DNA of 54,411 bases. Origin: Bradyrhizobiaceae bacterium (lineage in GTDB: Bacteria; Pseudomonadota; Alphaproteobacteria; Rhizobiales; Xanthobacteraceae). Each line of letters opens with the position of its first letter. Positions within the stretch are counted from its first letter, which is position 1. The position numbers and the translations under genes are program-made. Under the pieces are notes generated by a model, which was not told the DNA's origin, made no database searches, and saw nothing but the letters and a program-made list of their open reading frames with translations. The DNA is taken from positions 1 through 54,411 of the forward strand of contig PQAH01000048.1 in assembly GCA_003105195.1 (NCBI GenBank), in the 5' to 3' direction. Below are positions 48,107 through 54,411 of the stretch, in pieces.

Positions 48107-49285
48107 TCAGCGCCTGTTCTTGATCGGCACGGGCATGTCCTCGATCTTGAGCTCGCGCACCAGCTCGGGAATGCCCCAGGCGACGTTCGGGTCCACCTTG
48201 ATCTTGAAGTGGTACATGCTCTGCAGCGCCTGATGGTCCTCCTTGCGGAACACCATCTTTCCCTTGGGCGTGTCGAACTCGAGGCCTTCCATGGCCGCGA
48301 TCAGCTTCTCGCTGTCGGTCGACTTCGCCTTGCGGATCGCCGCGACCGCCGACATGGCGGCCGCGAAGCCGCCGGCCGTGAAGAAGTCGGGCGGCGCGTT
48401 GAAGCGCTTCTTGTGCTCGGCGACCAGCCAGTCGTTCACGGGATTCCTGGGAATCTCGTAGTAGTAATAGGTGGCGCCTTCCATCCCGGGCAGGGTCTTG
48501 TAGCCCGCCATGGCGGGCAGGATGTTGCCGCCGGTCGAGAGCTCGATGCCGAGGCGGCCCGGGTTCATGTCCTGGAGCTTGGTCATGGGCGAGGGACCGG
48601 CCCAGATCACCCAGATGACCTTGCGGCCCGGCTTGTCCTTGAGCGCGTCGAACAGGCGTTGGGCGGGCGCCGTGAAGTCGGCGGTGTTGAAGGGCGCGTA
48701 TTCCTCGTGCACCAGGGTGGCGCCGGTCTTGGCGATCGCGTCCTTGAAGGCGGCGACGCCGTCGCGGCCGAAGGCATAGTCCTGGGCGAGCGTCGCGATG
48801 CTCACGCCCGGCTTGCCGATCGCCACCGCGTTGGAGATCGCGTCCTGGGAGGAGTTGCGCGCGGTGCGGAAGATGTAGCGGTTCCACTTCTCGCCGGTGA
48901 TCTGGTCGGCGACCGCCGGCTCGACGATCAGCACCTTCTTGTGCTCCTCGGCGACCGGGAGCATGGCGAGCGCGACGGCCGACGAGGTGCTCCCGATGGC
49001 GAGATCCACCTTGTCGTCCTCGTAGGCCTCGGCGAGCAGCGACTTGCCGACATCGGGCTTGCCCTGGTCGTCCTTGGCGATGACGACGATCTTGCGGCCG
49101 TCGAGCGTCATGGTGCCCTTGGTCGCGTACTCGAAGCCGAGCTGCAGGCCGACCTCGGTCTGCTTGGCATAGGCCTCGAGCGGTCCGGTCTTGGAATAGA
49201 TCAGCGCGATCTTGAGATCCTGGGCGGCGGCCGGAGCCGCGAGCAGGCCTGCCCCGAGGGCAACCGCAATGAACCCCTTGCGCAC
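48107..49285 (-). CDS. branched-chain-type ABC transporter periplasmic substrate-binding protein
   Basis: 392 residues from GTG 49285, chosen because GGAGGTGAAC precedes it and the signal peptide (RKGFIAVALGAGLLAAPAAA, cut before QDLKIALIYS) begins there. The Periplasmic_binding_6/LivK-like fold is seen in GLQLGFEYATKGTMTLDGRKI and DQGKPDVGKSLLAEA. It has features of HAAT-family receptors for amino acids, amides or aromatic acids; the ligand cannot be fixed. It heads the livGFHM-hydrolase operon and is divergent from the GT2 gene. Confidence 0.92.
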   Translation of the reverse strand: MRKGFIAVALGAGLLAAPAAAQDLKIALIYSKTGPLEAYAKQTEVGLQLGFEYATKGTMTLDGRKIVVIAKDDQGKPDVGKSLLAEAYEDDKVDLAIGSTSSAVALAMLPVAEEHKKVLIVEPAVADQITGEKWNRYIFRTARNSSQDAISNAVAIGKPGVSIATLAQDYAFGRDGVAAFKDAIAKTGATLVHEEYAPFNTADFTAPAQRLFDALKDKPGRKVIWVIWAGPSPMTKLQDMNPGRLGIELSTGGNILPAMAGYKTLPGMEGATYYYYEIPRNPVNDWLVAEHKKRFNAPPDFFTAGGFAAAMSAVAAIRKAKSTDSEKLIAAMEGLEFDTPKGKMVFRKEDHQALQSMYHFKIKVDPNVAWGIPELVRELKIEDMPVPIKNRR

Positions 49286-49476
49286 GTTCACCTCCGTTGT
49301 CGTTGCGTGACCATAGCAAGCCGCGGCACAAAGACAACGGCGCCCGCGCCGGTATCGCGAGGCTGCGGCGGCGCGCCGACATCCGGGGGCGCGGGAATGC
49401 AAGGCGATCCGGCGCGGCAAGGCGAGCGGATTCGTGACCGCTCGAAGATTGGCGCGAAAAGGAGCACGGCGCGATC

Positions 49477-50325
49477 ATGCTCATCTCGGTGGTGATCCCG
49501 GCCTGCGCGGCCCAGGCGACCATCGGCCGGGCCGTGCGCAGCCTGATCGCGCAGACCTGGCGCGACTGGGAAGGCATCGTGGTCGCCGACGACGGCTTCG
49601 ACTACGCGGCGCTCGCGCGCGCGGAGGATTGGCTCGATCCGCGGCTGCGCTTCGCCTCGACCGGGCAGGTGCGCTCCGGCTGCCACAATGCGCGCAATGT
49701 CGGCTTGGCGGCGGTACGCGGCGAGCTGGTCGCGGCGCTCGACGCGGACGACCTGTTCCGGCCGGAGCGGCTCGCGGCCCTCGCGCCGCTCGCGCTCCGC
49801 CACGGCGCGGCGGTGGACAATCCGCTGGTGGTCTCGGAGACCTCGGGCGAAAGCCTGTACCGCGCGCTCGGCGGAATCGCGACACCGTGCCGGCTCGCCC
49901 TCGCGGAATTCCTCGAGCTGAACGTGCCGCTGTTTCCGCTGGTGCGGCGCGAGCACGCCGCGCCGCGGCTCGCCGGCATCGAGCATGGCGAGGACGTGGT
50001 CGCCAATGTGCGGCTGATCGACCGGATCGGCGGCCTCCCGGCCCTGCCCGACTCGCTGTCGGAATACCGGGTGGTGTCCGGCTCGGTCTGCCATTCGGAC
50101 GAGTCCGCGGACGTGTTCGACCGCGCCTATGCGGCGATCCTCGCGCGGCTCGCGAGCGGCGACGGCCTCGGCCTGACGGCCGAAAACCGCGCGGTCGCGG
50201 CGGCCGGCTTCGCCCGCAAGCGCGCGCTCAACCGCGCCTTCGCGGACGCGCGGCGGGACGATCCGGGCCTCGACTTCCAGACCTTCTGCGCGCGCAGCCG
50301 GGCGAAAGGCGCGGTTACGCCGTGA
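49477..50325 (+). CDS. glycosyltransferase family 2
   Basis: 282 residues. The N-terminal GT-A domain has SVVIPACAAQATIGRAVRSLIAQTWRDWEGIVVADD, and the DXD-type motif LDADDLFRPERL at about 90. The C-terminal half is variable. No membrane segment is seen, so it is a soluble or peripheral enzyme. It probably adds a sugar to a surface polysaccharide. A good AAAAGGAG precedes the start. It stands alone, divergent from the Liv operon. Confidence 0.85.
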   Translation: MLISVVIPACAAQATIGRAVRSLIAQTWRDWEGIVVADDGFDYAALARAEDWLDPRLRFASTGQVRSGCHNARNVGLAAVRGELVAALDADDLFRPERLAALAPLALRHGAAVDNPLVVSETSGESLYRALGGIATPCRLALAEFLELNVPLFPLVRREHAAPRLAGIEHGEDVVANVRLIDRIGGLPALPDSLSEYRVVSGSVCHSDESADVFDRAYAAILARLASGDGLGLTAENRAVAAAGFARKRALNRAFADARRDDPGLDFQTFCARSRAKGAVTP

Positions 50326-50362
50326 GCAGCGGCATGATCGTGCGTGACCGTCGCGAAACGAC

Positions 50363-50920
50363 CTATGAGAGCTTGAGGAGGGCACCGAGCACGGCAATGC
50401 CCGCCGCCATCAGGGCGCCCATGCGTACGGTGAGCCGGAGCGTCTGGGTATCCATTGCCTGCTCGAGCCGGGAACGCGTCGTCGCGATCGTCTGCTCGAG
50501 CTGGACGCGGGTGGCATCCAGATCCGACTTGGCCGCACCGATGGCCTGCTCGAGATGGGCACGGGTGGCGGCGAGGTCCGACTTGGTCGCGGCGATCGAT
50601 TGCTCGAGGTGGGCGTGGGCTCCGGCGAGGTCCGACTTGGTCGCGGCGATCGATTGCTCGAGATGGGCGTGGGCTCCGGCGAGGCCCGACTTGGTCGCGG
50701 CGATGGCCTGCTCGATCTGGGCGGCCAGGCCGGACCTGGTCGCGGCGATGGCCTGCTCGAGATAGTCGCGGGTGGCGGCGAGGTCCGACTTCGTGACGAG
50801 CTCGGCCATGATGAAGTCCCGGGCAGCCTCCGCGTGCGCTTCGGCCTGCTCCTGGGCGACACCGGCGGCGCGCAGCCGCTGCGCATAGCCGAGCGTATCA
50901 AACGCGAACACCACGGTCAT
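50363..50920 (-). CDS. DUF1640-like coiled-coil protein with 18-residue repeats
   Basis: 185 residues from ATG 50920. The N-terminus TVVFAFDTLGYAQRLRAAGVAQEQAEAHAEAARDFI resembles DUF1640 (CCDC90-like) proteins. A coiled coil follows, built of 18-residue units such as SDLAGAHAHLEQSIAATK, with one 15-residue unit. The C-terminal membrane helix is MGALMAAGIAVLGALLKL. The family is anchored to membranes by the C-terminus; function in bacteria is unknown. The ribosome site GGGGAGGG is only 1 bp from the ATG, so the start may need adjustment. Convergent with the GT2 gene. Confidence 0.75.
   Translation of the reverse strand: MTVVFAFDTLGYAQRLRAAGVAQEQAEAHAEAARDFIMAELVTKSDLAATRDYLEQAIAATRSGLAAQIEQAIAATKSGLAGAHAHLEQSIAATKSDLAGAHAHLEQSIAATKSDLAATRAHLEQAIGAAKSDLDATRVQLEQTIATTRSRLEQAMDTQTLRLTVRMGALMAAGIAVLGALLKLS
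50469..50792. repeat. 54-bp tandem repeats inside the DUF1640-like gene
   Basis: TCCGACTTGG recurs at 50523, 50577, 50631 and 50685 (CCCGACTTGG there), each 54 bp apart, then at 50730 (diverged, 45-bp unit) and 50784. Central units are nearly identical. Six units give the coiled coil its periodicity, and the copy number may vary between strains. Confidence 0.85.
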
Positions 50921-51002
50921 CCCTCCCCGCGGCGCGAGGGCCGCGGCTCCACCTTCCCGAGGACGGCCGCACCGAGCCGGCAGGGACCGGCCGCTCGGCG
51001 CG

Positions 51003-51494
51003 TCAGAACGGGATCTCGTCGTCCATGTCGTGGCGCCCGCCGGCGCCGGCGGTCGCGGGCTGGCGCGGGCGCGAGCTGGTCGGGCCGGCATTGCCGAAGT
51101 CGTTGCCGGTGTCGTAGCCGGCCTCGCCGCCACCGCCGCCGCCGCGGCCGTCCAGCATGGTGAGCTGCGAATTGAACCCCTGCAGCACCACCTCGGTGGA
51201 ATAGCGCTCCTGGCCCTGCTGGTCGGTCCACTTGCGGGTCTGCAGCGCGCCCTCGAGATAGACCTTCGAGCCCTTCTTCAGGTACTGCTCGGCGATCCGG
51301 CACAGGCCCTCGTTGAAGATCACGACCCGGTGCCACTCGGTCTTCTCCTTGCGCTCGCCGGTGGCCTTGTCGCGCCAGGATTCCGAGGTCGCGACCCGCA
51401 GATTGGCGACCGGCCGCCCATCCTGGGTGCGGCGGATCTCCGGGTCCGCACCGAGATTGCCGATCAGGATCACCTTGTTGACGCTGCCCGCCAT
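51003..51494 (-). CDS. ssb: single-stranded DNA-binding protein
   Basis: 163 residues from ATG 51494, with GGAGAGCGTC upstream (an earlier ATG at 51506 is less well placed). The OB-fold starts [40 protein letters not shown]; a Gly-rich linker ([11 protein letters not shown]) leads to the C-terminal partner-binding tip DMDDEIPF. It coats ssDNA in replication and repair. A hairpin (CGAAGCA/TGCTTCG, 51557-51576) lies in the upstream leader. Confidence 0.97.
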   Translation of the reverse strand: MAGSVNKVILIGNLGADPEIRRTQDGRPVANLRVATSESWRDKATGERKEKTEWHRVVIFNEGLCRIAEQYLKKGSKVYLEGALQTRKWTDQQGQERYSTEVVLQGFNSQLTMLDGRGGGGGGEAGYDTGNDFGNAGPTSSRPRQPATAGAGGRHDMDDEIPF

Positions 51495-51727
51495 GACGCT
51501 CTCCATATCCTTTCCGGCCGGCCTCTCGCCGGCGCTTCCGTGTCACATCCGCATGACGAAGCAAGCCGCTGCTTCGTGGCGCCACCCTAGAGCCGCCGGC
51601 GCGGCCCGCAAGCCCGGCCGCCGCTTTCCCACAGCCCTCCGCACGGCTCGCAGGCGGTCGGCAATGTTCGCTGTTTGTTCCTATCACGCCCCGCCGGGTC
51701 TGGCAAGGCGCAAGAGGGCCCGGCGTT

Positions 51728-52750
51728 TCAAGTCCAGTGCACCATCGGCAGTCCGGCGACCGGGGCGCGGAAGCAGGGAATCCGCGTCGCCCGCAAGCTG
51801 CCGATGTAGACGGTCTTCAGGTCCGGGCCGCCGAAGGTGACGCTCGCGAACCACGGCGCGATGCTGCCGCCGCAGGCGAGCATCAGCTCGGGCGTCGCGG
51901 CATCGCGCGCGAAGGCCTCCATGAGGGCGCGGCCGGCCGCGCTGTCGCGGTCGTCGTCGAGCAGGATGCGCAGGTCACCCTCGGGCGTGATCGCGAAGAT
52001 GCGGTCGGTCATCACATGGGTGCCCCAGAGATTGCCCCAGGCATCGAAGGCGATGCCGTCGATGAAGGCGCCGTGATCGGACGGCCCGAACACCTCGCGG
52101 TCGGTGAGGCTGCCGTCGGCGTGGGCGCGGAAGCGCGTGATCCGGCGGCCGCAGGTCTCGACCGCATAGAGCCACTCCTCGCGCGCGTCGAAGCGGATCT
52201 CGTTGGTGAAGTGCAGCCCGTCGGCGACGATGCGCAGGCGGCCCTGGTCGTAGAGGGCGATGAAGCCGTCGACGATGCCGGGGCTCACGGCGCGCATCCA
52301 GTTCTTCACGCGGGTCGAGATGGTGAGCCAGAGCCGGTCGCGCCGGTCGCGCAGCACGAAATTCACCTTGCCGATCGGCGCGCCGTCGATCGAGTCGACC
52401 AGCACGCGGGTCTCGCCCGTGCGGGTCATGACCTCGAGGCGGTCGGTGCCGAAGTTGGAGATGACGATGTCGCCGTTGCGCGCGAAGGCGAGGCCGTTCG
52501 GCAGCGTGCCGGTGACGAAGCGCGTGGCGTCGTCGGGCGCGTCGCCGAAGCTGGTCGCGGCACGCTGGGCGATCAGCTGCTGGCTGCCGTCGGGCCGGAT
52601 GTGCACGACCCCGCCGCGGGCATCGGCCGACCAGAGCGAGCCGTCGGGCTCGGCCAGGATGCATTCGGGCCGCTGCAGATCGTGACCCACATAGGCGATG
52701 GTCGCCGGGTCGACCGTGAAGCCGTCGATGGGATTGGGGCGGCGATTCAT
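51728..52750 (-). CDS. SMP-30/gluconolactonase-family protein
   Basis: 340 residues from ATG 52750. A six-bladed propeller sequence: RPECILAEPDGSLWSADARGGVVHI (metal-binding Glu), LPNGLAFARNGDIVISNFGTDRLEVM, GLHFTNEIRFDAREEWLYAVETCGRRI and DGIAFDAWGNLWGTHV. These Ca/Zn-dependent enzymes open lactones of sugars. No signal peptide. It is divergent from the TPR gene; substrate unknown. Confidence 0.85.
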   Translation of the reverse strand: MNRRPNPIDGFTVDPATIAYVGHDLQRPECILAEPDGSLWSADARGGVVHIRPDGSQQLIAQRAATSFGDAPDDATRFVTGTLPNGLAFARNGDIVISNFGTDRLEVMTRTGETRVLVDSIDGAPIGKVNFVLRDRRDRLWLTISTRVKNWMRAVSPGIVDGFIALYDQGRLRIVADGLHFTNEIRFDAREEWLYAVETCGRRITRFRAHADGSLTDREVFGPSDHGAFIDGIAFDAWGNLWGTHVMTDRIFAITPEGDLRILLDDDRDSAAGRALMEAFARDAATPELMLACGGSIAPWFASVTFGGPDLKTVYIGSLRATRIPCFRAPVAGLPMVHWT

Positions 52751-52851
52751 CGAAGTGTCCCTGGGCGAGTGTGGTCGGTGCACGGGTTTCCGGCGCGACG
52801 CCCACGGAGTCAACCGGGCGCCATTTCCCTGCGTGCCGGGCTGGTCTAAAG

Positions 52852-54411
52852 GTGGCGCTGTCTCAATCCGGCCACGCCAGCGTGACGCGTCAACCCCCAC
52901 GTCCACGTCCGCCCTCCGCGGAGGAGCAGTTCAAAGCCGCGGTCGCGGCCCACCAGCAGGGACGGCTGGCGGAAGCCGAAGGGCTCTACCGCCGCCTGCT
53001 GCGGGCGGAACCGGAGCATGCCGGTGCCCTGCACTATCTCGGCGTGGTCGCGCTGCAGCGCGGCGAGGCCGCGCAGGCCGCCGACCTGATCGGGCGCTCG
53101 CTCGCGCGCCGCGAACGCAATGCGGAAGGCCACTACCACCTGGGGCTCGCCTTGGCGGCGCTCGGCCGCTTCGCCGAGACGCTGGCCCACAACGAGCGCG
53201 CCGTGGCGCTGCAGCCGGGCTATGCCGAGGCGCACATGAACCGCGGCAATGCGCTCAAGGCGCTGGGCCGGCTCGCCGAGGCGGAGGCCGCCTATGCGCG
53301 CACGATCGCGCTCGCCCCGGCATTCGCCGAGGCGCACTTCAACCTCGGCAACGTGCTGGGCGATCTCGGCCGCCTCGACGAGGCGCTCGCCGCCTATCAG
53401 CGCGCGCTGCAGGTGCGGCCCGCCTATCCGGAGGCGCTGAACAATTCCGCCGCCGCGCTGCTGATGCGGGGACGGACCGCCGAGGCGCTCGCGCGCTACC
53501 GGCAGGCGCTCGGCCTGCGCCCGGACCTCACCGAGGCCATGGTCGGCCAGGCCCTGGCGCTGCTCGCCGCCGAGGATCATTTCGGCGCCCTGGCGCTGGT
53601 CACGCGGGCGCTCGCGATCCGGCCGAGCGACGAGGCCCGGCACGTGTTCCTCGGGCTCGCGCGCGTGCTCAATGCCTGCCCGGACATCCCGCGGCTGCGC
53701 GAGGTGCTCGCCACGGCCATCGCCGAGGCCTGGGCGCGGCCGCGGCTGTTCGCGCGCTTCGCCGGCGTGGTGCTGGGCGCGAGCGGACCGCTGGCGGACC
53801 TCGTGAATCGCGCGCAGGACGAGATTCTCACGCCGGCCGCGCTCGAGGCGCTGGCGTCGGATCCGCTGCTGCGCGCGCTCATGGATGCGACGTCGGTCGC
53901 CGACCTGCGGCTCGAGCGCATGCTGACCGCGGCACGGCGCCGCCTGCTGGTACTGCGCGACGATGGGGACACGGAGCAGGTGCTCGACTTCGCCTGCGCG
54001 CTGGCGCGGCAGTGCTTCATCAACGAGTACGTCTTCGCGGAGACGGACGAAGAGAGCGCGGAAGTCGCGGCACTCAGCGAGGCGCTCGCCGCGGCGTGCG
54101 GCGCGGACGCCCCGGTCGCGCCGCTGCGGATCGCGCTGGTCGCGGCCTACCGGCCGCTGGCCGGGATCCCGGACAGCGCGCGCCTGGTCGCGCGCGCCTG
54201 GCCCGATCCGGTGGACCGGCTGCTGACCCAGCAGGTCCGCGAGCCGCTCGCCGAAGCGCGCCTGCGCGAGAGCATTCCGCGGCTCACCGGCATCGCGGAC
54301 GCGGTCTCGGTGGCGGTCCGGCGCCAGTACGAGGAGAACCCCTATCCGCGCTGGCTGCGGGCGACGCAAGGCTACCGGCCGGTTCCGATCGACCTGCACC
54401 TGCGGCGGCAA
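52852..54411 (+). CDS. TPR-repeat protein (3' end outside window)
   Basis: About 520 codons from a GTG at 52852; a second in-frame GTG at 52882 is equally possible, and neither has a clear ribosome site. Several TPR units lie at about residues 20-240 (LYRRLLRAEPEHAGALHYLGVVALQRGEAAQAADL, AEAHMNRGNALKALGRLAEAEAAYARTIALAP, AYPEALNNSAAALLMRGR). A helical region follows, and the visible end reads RRQYEENPYPRW, which in similar proteins I recall precedes a SAM-methyltransferase domain. That continuation lies off the window. Protein-protein interaction role, unspecified. Confidence 0.8.
   Translation, partial: MALSQSGHASVTRQPPRPRPPSAEEQFKAAVAAHQQGRLAEAEGLYRRLLRAEPEHAGALHYLGVVALQRGEAAQAADLIGRSLARRERNAEGHYHLGLALAALGRFAETLAHNERAVALQPGYAEAHMNRGNALKALGRLAEAEAAYARTIALAPAFAEAHFNLGNVLGDLGRLDEALAAYQRALQVRPAYPEALNNSAAALLMRGRTAEALARYRQALGLRPDLTEAMVGQALALLAAEDHFGALALVTRALAIRPSDEARHVFLGLARVLNACPDIPRLREVLATAIAEAWARPRLFARFAGVVLGASGPLADLVNRAQDEILTPAALEALASDPLLRALMDATSVADLRLERMLTAARRRLLVLRDDGDTEQVLDFACALARQCFINEYVFAETDEESAEVAALSEALAAACGADAPVAPLRIALVAAYRPLAGIPDSARLVARAWPDPVDRLLTQQVREPLAEARLRESIPRLTGIADAVSVAVRRQYEENPYPRWLRATQGYRPVPIDLHLRRQ

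Noticed and set aside
52846..54411. Minus-strand frame of 521 residues at the right edge
   Set aside because: Antisense to a plus-strand frame with clear TPR repeats.

Overview
The window is a GC-rich bacterial chromosome segment. Gene content and order point to an alphaproteobacterium of the Hyphomicrobiales, probably close to Bradyrhizobium/Xanthobacteraceae-type lineages. The indicators are NdvB/NdvC-type cyclic beta-glucan genes, a coaD-ppi-ppi-queA-tgt neighbourhood next to gyrA, marC and ssb, and REP-type palindromes of the sort common in that group. I see no rRNA, CRISPR array, transposase or phage gene. One tRNA gene is present (tRNA-Lys, UUU).

Left part (1-20361). A beta-1,3/1,6-glucan locus (two GH17 proteins and a small secreted protein) is followed by an M20 amidohydrolase, divergent from a five-gene peptide ABC transporter operon (SBP, DppB, C, D, F). 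Then come tRNA-Lys and a divergent sulfur pair (O-acetylhomoserine sulfhydrylase and cysteine synthase). A run of accessory genes follows: a double-glycine-leader small protein, an MFS exporter, a DUF2254 membrane protein, a 24-residue membrane microprotein and a secreted repeat protein.

Middle part (20362-32745) is the housekeeping block: tgt, queA, two peptidyl-prolyl isomerases, coaD, gyrA and marC. A hotdog thioesterase and a GT9 glycosyltransferase sit on the opposite strand inside the usual queuosine/ppi run. Two paralogous small secreted proteins with a Cys-AWPYY-Cys motif follow coaD.

Right part (32750-50920) is an accessory segment lying between marC/gyrA and ssb, which are normally close neighbours in rhizobia. 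It holds the most unusual feature of the window: a same-strand run encoding a Tat-exported nitroreductase-family protein, a Tat-exported TPP-dependent dehydrogenase E1-alpha, its E1-beta, a YgiT-type zinc protein and two paralogous c-type cytochromes, followed by an MBOAT acyltransferase and its SGNH partner. A second TPP enzyme (2-oxoacid decarboxylase) lies just upstream. I infer a periplasmic 2-oxoacid or ketone oxidation module feeding cytochrome c. After it come two DUF1801 proteins, a VapBC toxin-antitoxin pair with a visible promoter/operator, a REP hairpin, and a branched-chain/aromatic-type Liv ABC operon with a co-transcribed alpha/beta hydrolase. A GT2 glycosyltransferase and a DUF1640 coiled-coil protein with 54-bp repeats precede ssb. 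An SMP-30 lactonase and the start of a TPR protein end the window.

Functions were assigned by reading translated motifs only; no database search was run.
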